From the NCBI RefSeq assembly GCF_003315595.1, contig NZ_QNQU01000010.1:29202-93201 (forward strand): a stretch of 64,000 bases of DNA, in the 5' to 3' direction. The stretch comes from Pedobacter miscanthi (GTDB lineage: Bacteria; Bacteroidota; Bacteroidia; Sphingobacteriales; Sphingobacteriaceae). The notes beneath the pieces were generated by a model. That model did no database searches and was not told the DNA's origin. It saw only the letters and a list, made by a program, of their open reading frames with translations. The stretch's first letter is position 1. Each line of letters begins with the position of its first letter. Of the stretch, positions 28,474-37,403 are shown in pieces. The translations under genes and the position numbers were made by a program.

Positions 28474-28863
28474 TTATTTCACAACAGTTGCCTCAAGCTC
28501 AACCTTTAGGGTTTCAAAAAGCTCCACCACCTGGAACAAGGTCAGGGCCTGCCTTATTCCATTTTTTGCTATCCAATCTTTCAGTATCTCGAAGTGAGCC
28601 ATAAACTCTTCGTTGGATGTGGTATACACATTGAGCCTTACAATATTCTTTACCTCATAATCTGATTCACCGATTACCTGCTCCAGATTTTTTATGGCCA
28701 GAAGCAACTGAGTTTTCATATCTGCATTGCTCGATGTTCCGTCGGCGTGAACTGCTGCCTGTCCGGCACAATAAAGGGTGCTCTGCACATTTTTTACTTC
28801 AACAGCCTGTACATAATTACGTCCGTCCTGCCATGTCCAGGGATTGATTTCTCTTTTTTCCAT
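28474..28863 (-). CDS. RidA/YjgF family protein
   Basis: 129 aa, chorismate-mutase-like trimeric fold. Contains LYCAGQAAVHADG, DMKTQLLLAIKNLEQVIGE and VKNIVRLNVYTT. True RidA enzymes need an arginine near residue 105; the corresponding stretch here (IRQALTLFQVVELF) does not show the R-V-A-V context, so it may be a non-deaminase subgroup member. A Crp/Fnr gene lies 81 bases upstream on the same strand. Confidence 0.85.
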   Translation of the reverse strand: MEKREINPWTWQDGRNYVQAVEVKNVQSTLYCAGQAAVHADGTSSNADMKTQLLLAIKNLEQVIGESDYEVKNIVRLNVYTTSNEEFMAHFEILKDWIAKNGIRQALTLFQVVELFETLKVELEATVVK

Positions 28864-28944
28864 ATCGTTTTTTTATATGGCAAAGGTCGGCAGTAAATAC
28901 GGATGGTACTTGTGAGCTAACGCAAGATTATGCTGTGATCAACA

Positions 28945-29538
28945 TCACATCGGATGCGAAAACCTGCTCAGGGTTTCCCTCGAAACGCCAAGAAAAGCGG
29001 CGAGCTGCGTTTTGGGTACACGCTGCACCAGCTTTGGATACTGCTTAAGCAGTTGCTCATATCTCTCCCTGGCATTTGAGGTGAGCATTGATAGTATCCG
29101 GCGCTGCGAACTGATAAAACCAAATGTTGCTTTTTCTAAAAAGAACCGCTCCATTTTTGGCACCCGTTTACAGAGTGCATGATAATCATTAAGGGAAATG
29201 CGCAAAACTTCAGTATCTTCAAGGCACTCCAGCGACATGGTCGCAGTTGCCCCTGTGTAAAAAGCCAGAAAATCACTTTCCCACCAATCTTCCATAGCAA
29301 ACGCCACAATATGCTGTTTGCCGGATGTTTCTGTGAAAACCAATTTCAAGAGACCTGAAAGCACAAAATAATTATATTTAACGGGCTCACCTTCCTGTAT
29401 AAGAAACTGATGTTTCCTGAATTTTTTCGTGCTGAAATGATCCATGATGCAGGAAAACTCGTCATCGGTAAGACCTATAATTTTTTCGATATGTTCCCGG
29501 AGTTGTTGCGCCATTGTTGGGTCAAAGATAATCATCAT
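28945..29538 (-). CDS. Crp/Fnr family transcriptional regulator
   Basis: 197 aa with a nucleotide-binding-like barrel (EDEFSC... FLIQEGEPVKYNYFVLSGLL) and helix-turn-helix at the extreme C-terminus (LAAFLGVSRETLSRFSH). The C-terminus is short after the recognition helix, but the DNA-binding part is complete. Start could be Met1 or Met2. Probably controls the RidA gene downstream. Confidence 0.85.
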   Translation of the reverse strand: MMIIFDPTMAQQLREHIEKIIGLTDDEFSCIMDHFSTKKFRKHQFLIQEGEPVKYNYFVLSGLLKLVFTETSGKQHIVAFAMEDWWESDFLAFYTGATATMSLECLEDTEVLRISLNDYHALCKRVPKMERFFLEKATFGFISSQRRILSMLTSNARERYEQLLKQYPKLVQRVPKTQLAAFLGVSRETLSRFSHPM

Positions 29539-29707
29539 GGTTGAAAATTTTTTAATATACCTACCAGATGATTTCGCTGTGATCTTTTATTAACCTGGGC
29601 GCCACCTTAAAATTGATATGCAGGAAAATTAAACGATAGCAGGTAAATGGAGGAGTTTTAATCGATTATACACCAAAATACTTCGTCTTTTACATAACCA
29701 TTTACTG

Positions 29708-29791
29708 ATGGCAAATACATCAACGTTGTTGACTAACCTCACCAATGATCATGAGTTACTGGATATTGGTATGACCAAAATCGAAGGATAA
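29708..29791 (+). CDS. Possible 27-aa small ORF
   Basis: ATG to TAA, 27 residues, neutral composition. Its only support is that the stop codon abuts a bidirectional terminator. No recognised family and no clear promoter; may be chance. Confidence 0.2.
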   Translation: MANTSTLLTNLTNDHELLDIGMTKIEG

Positions 29792-29829
29792 AAAACAATC
29801 ATGATTGATCGAATTATGATTGTTTTTTT
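29791..29829. terminator. Bidirectional terminator
   Basis: AAAAACAATCAT (29791-29802) pairs perfectly with ATGATTGTTTTT (29816-29827), 13-nt loop, T run to 29829. Serves the kinase gene on the minus strand and any plus-strand transcript from the left. Confidence 0.8.
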
Positions 29830-29854
29830 GCCATCATCATTGTTGTCTGTAATT

Positions 29855-31894
29855 TTAGCATTCTGCCTTAACTACTGGCAAACATATCGTAGCGATGGTA
29901 CCCCGGTAGTTATCGCCTAAGCGGATCTGAAAACTTGCCTTAAATCCATCATGTTGCCTGTTGATCATTTCCACCCTTTCCAAAATAGATTGAAGTCCTA
30001 TAGATTTCTCCTTTATACCTTTGGGAAGCAGTGATTTTGTATTTTTCTGATAGCCAACCCCGTTATCAATAACTGTTATACAAATATGTTCTGTTTCAAA
30101 ATTTAAGGCTACATCTAAATGCGCATCGGGTTGTGGCGATTCGATGAGCCCATGTAATATCGCATTTTCGATTAATGGCTGAATCAGCATGGGCGGTAAA
30201 AGAAAATCCTTAAGTTCTACTGCCTCATCAACCCTAAAGGTGTAAGTAAAAGCATGATCATAGCGCATAGCCTCCAACTCTGTATAAAGCTTAATTGCTT
30301 TCCATTCCCTATCAGCAGTGACCATGCTTTTGGTGGAGTTTTCGAGAATTAATCGGCTTAAGGCCGCAAATTTTTGGATCAGCCGCGAAGCCACTTTTTT
30401 ATCGTTATCCATAATGTAAGATTCGATAGAATTTAATACATTAAAAATAAAATGTGGGTTCATCTGTGAACGTATGGCTTTCAGTTCACTTTCTGATAAC
30501 TGGTTCTGGTAACTCAATTCAGTGTTAAGTTGGGCTGCCTGTTGTTGTTGCAGCGTGTTTTTAAACCGCAACTGCCTAATCCGGTATTTATTGTAGAGAA
30601 ACAATATAACAGAACTTAAGATCACTAATATTAAAATACCATAAAGCCAAAGTTGCTTAAATTTGAGTTTACTTAATTGTAGTTCTTTATCACGGATGGC
30701 AATTTGTCTTTCGCTGTCAAGCGATGCAATCTTATTTTTAATTTCTTGGGAGTAAATCGAATCCTGAAGTTTAATGTGTTTTTTCAGGTTATACAAGGCT
30801 AATTTATAATCTTTTTTATATTCGCCTAATTGGGAATATGGCAGGGTAAGCTGAAAAATTAATTCATTTACACCAGCCTTTTCACTTAGTGCAATACTTT
30901 TGGCAAAATAGTTTTCAGCATCAGCCATTATCCTCTCTTTATTTAATTTTAGCTCCTTTTCTACTAATGCCAATTTCTTAGGATCTTTCAGTATTTCGAA
31001 ATACACAAAACCATAATTACCGAGATTGGCAATGGCGTTTAGGTTATTTGGAGCTATCCGGTCCCAGATATTTTTAGCATTTTCGAGGTAATTGATCTGT
31101 TTAATGGGATTATTACTGTAAAGATCAACCATTTGCGTATAGATCACTGCTTTGCCAAGCTCATCGTCGGTTTGCTGGTAAAGTCTCAGTGCTTTTTGAT
31201 AATATGGCTTTGATAATTCACCTTTGCCATCAAAAGCGTAGCTATTACCTAACATCTCAAGATTTTTAGCCTCGTTACTTTTAAAATTCGTACGCTGAAA
31301 AAGATAATCTGCTTTTAAAGCATAGTATCTGGCTTTTTCAAAATTGCCCTGCTGGATATACATGGCCGCTATATTAGTCTCAGATAGGGCAATGAGTCTG
31401 TTGTCCTTTACTTCTTCTGCTTTTTTTAATGCTTTAAAGAAAAAAGTTGCCGCCTCTTTGTACTTACTCATCCTTTGATAAATAGCTCCCAGGTTAGTAT
31501 AACTTCCAGTGATAATCGACCTATCTTTTATTTCTTCTGCCAAAGCAAGTGCCCTATCTTGATTTTTAATGGCTTCATCGTATTTACCGATATCTAATTG
31601 AATTGACGCTATATCATTGACACATAACATCATACCGCGCTTATAACCAATTTTAGAGGCAAGTTTATAACCTTCCTCAACATACTGCATGGCCTTATCC
31701 GGGTTGTTGACAGACAGGACTGAATTGAGCTTAAAGAGGATATTTACCCTATTTGTGTCTGGCAAATTCTCATCCAGTAGTTTAAGAAGGCTATCTATTT
31801 TCTGCTTCCCATGTTGTTGCGCAAAACATTTCCTTGTAACAAAACAAAGAAAAAATAGACACAGCATTAATTTTATCAGCTTGCTCATTATCAT
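29855..31894 (-). CDS. TPR-containing LytS-type sensor histidine kinase
   Basis: 679 aa. Signal peptide (to CFAQQ), about seven tetratricopeptide repeats in the periplasm (residues about 40-390; repeats such as GSYTNLGAIYQRMSKYKEAA), coiled coil, one transmembrane helix (about 400-425, LWLYGILILVILSSVILFLY), then His_kinase with the acceptor His in RSQMNPHFIFNVLNSIE and HATPase_c (LIQPLIENAILHG, DNGVGY). Typical Bacteroidota layout in which TPRs sense a periplasmic protein or peptide. Its likely partner is the LytTR regulator at 36438, across an operon of six exported proteins. Confidence 0.88.
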   Translation of the reverse strand: MIMSKLIKLMLCLFFLCFVTRKCFAQQHGKQKIDSLLKLLDENLPDTNRVNILFKLNSVLSVNNPDKAMQYVEEGYKLASKIGYKRGMMLCVNDIASIQLDIGKYDEAIKNQDRALALAEEIKDRSIITGSYTNLGAIYQRMSKYKEAATFFFKALKKAEEVKDNRLIALSETNIAAMYIQQGNFEKARYYALKADYLFQRTNFKSNEAKNLEMLGNSYAFDGKGELSKPYYQKALRLYQQTDDELGKAVIYTQMVDLYSNNPIKQINYLENAKNIWDRIAPNNLNAIANLGNYGFVYFEILKDPKKLALVEKELKLNKERIMADAENYFAKSIALSEKAGVNELIFQLTLPYSQLGEYKKDYKLALYNLKKHIKLQDSIYSQEIKNKIASLDSERQIAIRDKELQLSKLKFKQLWLYGILILVILSSVILFLYNKYRIRQLRFKNTLQQQQAAQLNTELSYQNQLSESELKAIRSQMNPHFIFNVLNSIESYIMDNDKKVASRLIQKFAALSRLILENSTKSMVTADREWKAIKLYTELEAMRYDHAFTYTFRVDEAVELKDFLLPPMLIQPLIENAILHGLIESPQPDAHLDVALNFETEHICITVIDNGVGYQKNTKSLLPKGIKEKSIGLQSILERVEMINRQHDGFKASFQIRLGDNYRGTIATICLPVVKAEC

Positions 31895-32228
31895 AATTAT
31901 ATTCTACCTAAAATAACTAATAATTGCCTGTTTATTTTTTATCACTCGCTAAATAAAAAACCTTGTTTGCTCAGTTTAATGCGCATTTCATTTTCCGGGC
32001 ATAAAATAGCAGGTAAAAAAATATAAATCCATTGTATCGCAAACATGCCTTTCGGGAATTATGAATAGAAATTATTCTCCAATGGCATGGGTTGCTTTCC
32101 TCAGCCTATCCATCCTTTCACTCATCTATCCATCTCACTCAATCATTGTGAAAAAATAGTATTTCCAGGTAAGCTAAACTTGTATCAGCAAAATGAAATA
32201 AACATTAGCTCAACCTAAAATTACAACT
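31895..32228. promoter_or_regulatory. Control region with LytTR-like direct repeats
   Basis: 334-base divergent gap between the kinase and the exported-protein operon. CTATCCATC occurs at 32106-32114 and again at 32126-32134, each followed by CACTCA, giving a 20-base period. Two 9-bp direct repeats two helical turns apart are the usual pattern of LytTR binding sites, so this may be the target of the LytTR regulator at 36438. TAAACTTG about 45 bases downstream is one mismatch from the -7 box. Confidence 0.5.
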
Positions 32229-32978
32229 ATGAAATACTTAACCCTTGCAATCGCTTGTTGCATTTTACTAGCCATTGCCTGTAAAAAAAATCCTGATCAG
32301 GCCCGGGAAGTTATTAAAGGCGACCTGAAAGAAACCATTGAAACCGTAAACGGCATTACCTATAAAATTTTTATGGGCAAAGATGCCACCACTTTTAAAG
32401 GCATTTTGGTGATGGGCAGTGGCAACGACGAAAACAATCCTACAGAAGGCAATTTAGATGGGGCCGCCGAAACCGCCATCTGCGAAAAAGCAGCAGCTAA
32501 TGGTTATGCCGCGGCCATTGTTAAGTATCGTAAAACGCCTGGCAATGCCAATTCCGATGCCTGGAATACCAGTGCTAAAATGATTGGTGAAGATTACGAT
32601 AAATGTATTGTAGCCATAGCCGGTAAATATAACATCAGCAAAGCAAAGGCTGTGGTAGGAGGTTACTCTTTCGCCTCTTACATGCTCTTTAGTGATATTT
32701 CTGCCAACAATACGCTTAGCTATTGTAAAGGTGTACTGGCTGCATGTGGCGGCAGCGGTGCCTGGAATGCCCAGAATTTTAAAGTTCCGGTTTTTGCCAT
32801 CAACTGTAGTGGCAACAATGAAGGAGAGTATTATGGAAAGGGACTTTATGATCAGATACCGGCAAACTCACCAATTAAAGCCAAAAGTGAAGGCATCACC
32901 GATAATGGCTGCAGTACACACTGTGATGGCGACTGGACGGATAAAATGTACAATAAGATGGTTGTTTGGCTGAATTAA
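32229..32978 (+). CDS. Alpha/beta-hydrolase-fold lipoprotein
   Basis: 249 aa, lipobox AIAC (Cys18). Alpha/beta hydrolase features: GILVMGSGNDENN loop, nucleophile elbow GGYSF with S147, and a C-terminal CSTHCDGDW that could supply the catalytic His. Related to dienelactone-hydrolase-like or esterase lipoproteins; substrate unknown. First gene of a six-gene operon of exported proteins. Confidence 0.7.
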   Translation: MKYLTLAIACCILLAIACKKNPDQAREVIKGDLKETIETVNGITYKIFMGKDATTFKGILVMGSGNDENNPTEGNLDGAAETAICEKAAANGYAAAIVKYRKTPGNANSDAWNTSAKMIGEDYDKCIVAIAGKYNISKAKAVVGGYSFASYMLFSDISANNTLSYCKGVLAACGGSGAWNAQNFKVPVFAINCSGNNEGEYYGKGLYDQIPANSPIKAKSEGITDNGCSTHCDGDWTDKMYNKMVVWLN

Positions 32979-33039
32979 AAATAACAAGACAAACCATACC
33001 GACTAATAAATAAAATAATCAACCCTTAATTTAAAAACT

Positions 33040-33786
33040 ATGAAAACATTAAAATTGATGTTAAGCGTCGTGATGCTGATGGCCACCTTAGCCGCCTGCA
33101 AAAAAGACAAGAATGATCCCAACGATCCAAACAACCCGGAAAACATCCAAAAGGTAACCAAAACAGATTTATTGCCTTATTTCATTGTAGCAGAGCGTAA
33201 AACCGGAGACCAGAAGCTGGCCATTATGACTTTTACAGAAGATGGTGACGGACTTAAGGTAAACCTGCACCGCCAAGGCTACCTCAGGAGTATCACAGCA
33301 GCGCTGAGCGATAATGTACTTAGCTTCGATTTAGATGGCACTGGCAACTATACCTACCGTTATACTCTTGAAAAAAATGCTTCAGGACAAATAACGCTGA
33401 AATCTTACCTGTATAGTGATAAGACCAATGCAGCCCAGGGATTTGAATATGCGGTTCTGGCCAACAGCACCAGTGTTCAGAATTATGAAAATGCCGATTT
33501 CAAAACAGGTAATCTCCTGTTCAGGTTTAGTGCTGCTAAAACCATCGATTGGGATATCAGGGAGCGCCAGATCGGCACTAAATATTATCCACCTCCCATC
33601 AATCAAACGCTTCCTGTTACCGGCATTGCTCCGGAGGTATCTATACCCTATTACGCATTAAGCGCAGGCAGTTTCAAAGCAAACAGTGATTTTATTGGCG
33701 CGATGGTACCTAACTGGAAAAATGTGAACAGCCCGGTTATGGTTATAGAACGCAGCAATATCATCTATCAGACAAATAAACAGTAA
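33040..33786 (+). CDS. Lipoprotein of unknown function
   Basis: 248 aa with a lipoprotein signal (ATLAAC, Cys20) and a DPNDPNNPEN linker that tethers the domain to the membrane. The rest is predicted beta-rich with no recognised family. It starts 61 bases after the hydrolase gene and is followed after 23 bases by another lipoprotein gene. Confidence 0.7.
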   Translation: MKTLKLMLSVVMLMATLAACKKDKNDPNDPNNPENIQKVTKTDLLPYFIVAERKTGDQKLAIMTFTEDGDGLKVNLHRQGYLRSITAALSDNVLSFDLDGTGNYTYRYTLEKNASGQITLKSYLYSDKTNAAQGFEYAVLANSTSVQNYENADFKTGNLLFRFSAAKTIDWDIRERQIGTKYYPPPINQTLPVTGIAPEVSIPYYALSAGSFKANSDFIGAMVPNWKNVNSPVMVIERSNIIYQTNKQ

Positions 33787-33809
33787 TCATCAAATTAAAA
33801 ACTAACAAA

Positions 33810-34283
33810 ATGAAAAACGTTAAAAACATCCTGAAAATATTCATCATCATGAGTGTTTTCTTTACCCTGGCTTCGTGTAAAAAAGATAAAAATGAGGATG
33901 GGGCATCGGGAGCTGTAGCCGGCAAATTCGATTACCAGAATAACAGCAACAATATTAATTCCGGAGATTACAGAGGTGGAAACGGTGATGGTGCATGGCT
34001 TTATTTCCTTACCCCAGATTTTAATTCCGTACAGATCCGTTTCAAAAACCTGGGCAATTATGTCATTCCGATCGGCTCTTTTACCTATAAAAATGGTGCC
34101 CCTTACAATACCGCCACAAATTTTGCCGGAGGTGCGGTAACGGTTAACAATGTAAGCGATGAAATAAATGGCGGCACTGTGGTAATTGCTAAAGATGGCG
34201 ACAAGTATACCATCACGTTTGATGCCACTACAGCCAAAGGTCCATTAAAAGGAAGTTATACAGGCACATTGAAAAAAATCTAA
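33810..34283 (+). CDS. Small lipoprotein of unknown function
   Basis: 157 aa with lipobox TLASC (Cys23) and a KKDKNEDG linker. The mature domain is about 120 residues, rich in N, G and T, predicted all-beta (SVQIRFKNLG, IPIGSFTYKNG, KGPLKGSYTGTL at the end). No family recognised. Third gene of the operon. Confidence 0.7.
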   Translation: MKNVKNILKIFIIMSVFFTLASCKKDKNEDGASGAVAGKFDYQNNSNNINSGDYRGGNGDGAWLYFLTPDFNSVQIRFKNLGNYVIPIGSFTYKNGAPYNTATNFAGGAVTVNNVSDEINGGTVVIAKDGDKYTITFDATTAKGPLKGSYTGTLKKI

Positions 34284-34294
34284 TCAGACTGGCC

Positions 34295-35233
34295 ATGAAA
34301 AACCTTAAAAAATTCGCTCCCTTATTGTTCCTGCTGCTAATGGCAGGAGCAATTAACTCTTGCAAAAAGAAAGTTCAAGACGAACCAGTAGATACCTGTG
34401 GCATACCCGAATTGCAGATAACCGCTTCAGCAGATGTGGCCAATCCCTGCGGGATTGCAGTATCGTCCGGCGGTAAGGTAGCCATTACAGAATTTAAACA
34501 ACCTTATGGTTCTACCGGGACAACAAAAATCTGGAACAGCTATAGTGATCTGCTCACGAAAAAGGCACCTGCCCAAACTTTTCAAAGCGTGGGAGCCGAA
34601 GCCATTGCCTTTGACAACAATGAAAATTTATACATCACCGAAACCGAACTGAATGCCCGGATAGTCATCTATAAAAAGAATACTGTTAACGGGATTAGCA
34701 CCTATCAGTATTCCAGGGTAATACAGGAAGGCTTCATCAATCCACGCGGAATTGCTTTCGACAGTAAAAACCGCCTGTACCTTGCCGATGACGGCAAAGA
34801 CAGATTGCTCCGTTTTGATGATCCTTTAAACAGCAGTACCTTCAGTGTTCTGGCAGCAGTATTTGGAAGTCCGAAAGGACTGGCCATTGCCAATGATACC
34901 CTTTACCTTACCGGATATAGTACCGACAGGCTTTACAAGTATGGATTAACGGCATCAGGCGCTTTAGGTAAAAGTGTAATCGTAAACTTACCAAAACTGG
35001 TTGATGTTGCAGCTTATGGAAATATTGTTGCGGCGGCCTCCCCTGGCAACAAGCGCATTACCCTGTTAAACACCAACCAGATCCAATCAACCGAGGTGAA
35101 CTTTACCGGCTGCACCAAAACGCTCACAGGCAGTGGAGATATCTATGGCCTGGCCTTTGTAAAAACAGCAAATGGTTACGGGCTTTTAGCAGCCCACTAT
35201 AACCAAAACAAGATCATATTTTATCAACCTTAA
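34295..35233 (+). CDS. NHL/SMP-30-like beta-propeller lipoprotein
   Basis: 312 aa, lipobox INSC (Cys23), followed by a six-bladed propeller with recurrent units such as PCGIAVSSGGKVAITE, NPRGIAFDSKNRLYLADDG and SPKGLAIANDTLYLTG, typical of NHL or SMP-30/gluconolactonase-like repeats. Probably a surface or periplasmic binding scaffold; catalytic residues for lactonase activity cannot be assigned. Fourth gene of the operon. Confidence 0.75.
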   Translation: MKNLKKFAPLLFLLLMAGAINSCKKKVQDEPVDTCGIPELQITASADVANPCGIAVSSGGKVAITEFKQPYGSTGTTKIWNSYSDLLTKKAPAQTFQSVGAEAIAFDNNENLYITETELNARIVIYKKNTVNGISTYQYSRVIQEGFINPRGIAFDSKNRLYLADDGKDRLLRFDDPLNSSTFSVLAAVFGSPKGLAIANDTLYLTGYSTDRLYKYGLTASGALGKSVIVNLPKLVDVAAYGNIVAAASPGNKRITLLNTNQIQSTEVNFTGCTKTLTGSGDIYGLAFVKTANGYGLLAAHYNQNKIIFYQP

Positions 35234-35247
35234 CCATACGTCCTACC

Positions 35248-35829
35248 ATGAAAACCATCCTTACCATAATACTGTGCATTGTTGCAATCAATATCAGCGC
35301 ACAAACAAAAAAAAGACCGGCAAAAAAACCGGTCAACCAAACAGTTGCAAAACCCACCTTACAACCACAACCCAAAGCTAAAGCCAGTACTAAGGCAGAT
35401 GCTTACAGCACATCCCAAAACTACAGTACCGCAATCGGGGTTAAATTTCTCTATGGCATATCCCTTACTGCAAAACATTTCTTAAAAGAAAAACATGCTT
35501 TGGAAGGCATATTCACCTACAGGGGTTTTAATGGTCTGGGTAGCCAGATCGGAGTAAGTCTAGCCTACGAATACCACCTGCCTGTAAATGCTATACAGAA
35601 TCTGAAATGCTATGTTGGTGGAGGTGGCCATTTCGAATATTTTTCATTCGATGATGATTTAGTTGATCCTACCACAACAGTTGGTGCTTTAGGTGTGTTG
35701 GGGCTCGAATATAAATTTAAAGGTCTTCCCATTGCCATTAGTGCGGATTGGCAACCAGTATTCACCTTCAATAGCGGCGGAGGCTTTAGCGCAGAAAATG
35801 GTGGTATAGGTGTTAAATATACTTTCTAA
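35248..35829 (+). CDS. Outer-membrane beta-barrel protein
   Basis: 193 aa: signal peptide (to ISAQ), a K/P/Q-rich linker (residues 20-50) and about 140 residues of alternating amphipathic strands ending in GGIGVKYTF, a terminal phenylalanine as recognised by BAM. Predicted eight-stranded barrel of unknown function. The basic linker may span the periplasm or bind peptidoglycan. Confidence 0.72.
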   Translation: MKTILTIILCIVAINISAQTKKRPAKKPVNQTVAKPTLQPQPKAKASTKADAYSTSQNYSTAIGVKFLYGISLTAKHFLKEKHALEGIFTYRGFNGLGSQIGVSLAYEYHLPVNAIQNLKCYVGGGGHFEYFSFDDDLVDPTTTVGALGVLGLEYKFKGLPIAISADWQPVFTFNSGGGFSAENGGIGVKYTF

Positions 35830-35840
35830 AACTATCGGTT

Positions 35841-36332
35841 ATGAAAAAAATCCTCACCATTGCTTTTTTAAGCTTGCTAAGCCTGGGCGGCAGGGCACAA
35901 ATTCGTTCGCAGGTGCCGGTAAACATACAGATTGCCAACAGCCAGAGCGATACAGAAAAAATCAGGATCCCCTTTCCCCAACCCACTACTTTACATGATA
36001 ACGGCGGCTGGGAAAAAGGTCCGGGCAATTGGCAGCAGGCGATAAAACATCCTGTGGCCTACCGGAGCGGGCTATTATTCTTAGACCGCAAAAAGAATGG
36101 CCTGATCAAATATTTCATGGTCGAAATCCGTTTTGATAAAGCAGGAACAATAGACCTGACCGCCAACAGCATGGCCACAAGCAAAGCTGGCAAGAATACC
36201 TGGAAAACCATCTTTGGCAAACAGAATGAGGTTGTAAAACAAACCATTATCTGCACCGAAAACGATTTTGGTACCGAAATGTATATTTTTCTTAAAAATT
36301 TCAGGCCGTACAGGCGAAGCCAGGTAAACTGA
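35841..36332 (+). CDS. Exported protein of unknown function
   Basis: 163 aa with a signal peptide (LTIAFLSLLSLGGRAQ). The mature part is mixed alpha/beta without a recognised family; contains WEKGPGNWQQAIKHPVAYRSG. Last gene of the six-gene operon, 11 bases after the barrel gene. A LytTR regulator gene follows after 105 bases. Confidence 0.65.
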   Translation: MKKILTIAFLSLLSLGGRAQIRSQVPVNIQIANSQSDTEKIRIPFPQPTTLHDNGGWEKGPGNWQQAIKHPVAYRSGLLFLDRKKNGLIKYFMVEIRFDKAGTIDLTANSMATSKAGKNTWKTIFGKQNEVVKQTIICTENDFGTEMYIFLKNFRPYRRSQVN

Positions 36333-36437
36333 GTGATGGATAAAAATCCCTCACCGGTACATTACCATAGAAAATATCCCGCGAAGGTTTGGCCAAACGG
36401 ATTTAAAACCCGAATTTTATGATTAACACATTCCCCT

Positions 36438-37157
36438 ATGTTAAAGGCTGTTATTTTAGACGATGAAACCCGAGGAAGTAAATTGCTTTCGCAAAAACTT
36501 CAATCTTTTGAGGATGAACTTCAGGTTGTGGGCATTTTTAACGAGCCTGCCAAAGCCCTGAATGCCATTATGACGCTGGATCCAGATGTTTTGTTTCTTG
36601 ATGTAGAAATGCCAGGAATAAACGGCTTTCAATTTCTGGAGCGTTTGGGCAGCTTCAGTTTCGAGGTGATCTTTACCACCGCCTATGATAGTTATACATT
36701 GGAAGCACTCCGCCTGAGTGCTGTAGATTACCTGATGAAACCTGTAGATGAGGACGATCTGAAAACCGCTATCACCCGCTTACGTAAACGGGTAGCCGGA
36801 AAAATTAAACAAAGGAACCCAAAATCTGAGTTTTTAAATGCACGACTGGCATTACCAACCGCAGAAGGTGTTTATATCATCGATAAAACAACCATTCTCA
36901 GAGTAGAAGCCATGAGCAATTACAGCGTTTTCCTGCTTACCGATAATAAAAAAATCATTGTATCCAAAACCCTGAAAGAATATGAAGTGCAATTAAACGA
37001 TGATTTTTTTATGCGCATTAATCGCTCGGTAATCGTAAACCTAAGTTATGTGGTAAAATACCGCAAGGGTGATGGTGGTACCTTAGAACTTAGCGATGGT
37101 GCAGAGGTAGAGGTTTCGCCGCAACGTAAAGAAGCGTTACTGCAGAGGTTGTTCTGA
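36438..37157 (+). CDS. LytTR-family response regulator
   Basis: 239 aa: receiver domain with D55 in VLFLDVEMPG and K109-region YLMKPVDEDDL, then a LytTR domain (about 135-237) containing FFMRINRSVIVNLSYVV. Likely the partner of the TPR kinase at 29855, which faces away on the far side of the exported-protein operon; the two thus bracket the genes they probably control. Confidence 0.9.
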   Translation: MLKAVILDDETRGSKLLSQKLQSFEDELQVVGIFNEPAKALNAIMTLDPDVLFLDVEMPGINGFQFLERLGSFSFEVIFTTAYDSYTLEALRLSAVDYLMKPVDEDDLKTAITRLRKRVAGKIKQRNPKSEFLNARLALPTAEGVYIIDKTTILRVEAMSNYSVFLLTDNKKIIVSKTLKEYEVQLNDDFFMRINRSVIVNLSYVVKYRKGDGGTLELSDGAEVEVSPQRKEALLQRLF

Positions 37158-37353
37158 AGGCTTCATGCTAAAACCCGTACCCTTAATACAGGTTCAGTGT
37201 TTAAGGATCTGTTTTCTGTTGGTCCAAGCCTAAAATGTCCTTTTAAGTACGCCAGGCTATATGGTAAAAGACGGGTATAAAGTTCGGAATGCGAATTAGT
37301 GCAGACTTTAGCGAAATCCCATCTACTCTAATTGTAAAAATCTAGGATAATAA

Positions 37354-37387
37354 AAAACACTATTACCTTTTGGGAATAGTGTTTTTC
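37354..37387. terminator. Bidirectional terminator
   Basis: AAAAACACTATT-A-CC (37354-37368) pairs with GG-G-AATAGTGTTTTT (37373-37387) around TTTT, with one mismatch. Between convergent genes. Confidence 0.8.
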
Positions 37388-37403
37388 ATTAAGTTATCAG
37401 GTG

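Larger units (their letters stand above)
29539..29854. other. Gap between Crp/Fnr and LytS-type kinase genes
   Basis: 316 bases. Contains only a possible 27-codon ORF at 29708-29791 (plus strand, ATG, MANTSTLLTNLTNDHELLD...) that ends exactly at a strong terminator, and that terminator. No other gene seen. Confidence 0.5.

Noticed and set aside
32041..32228. CATC-rich short repeats as a CRISPR-like array
   Set aside because: Only two units without uniform spacers or cas genes; better read as a regulator site.
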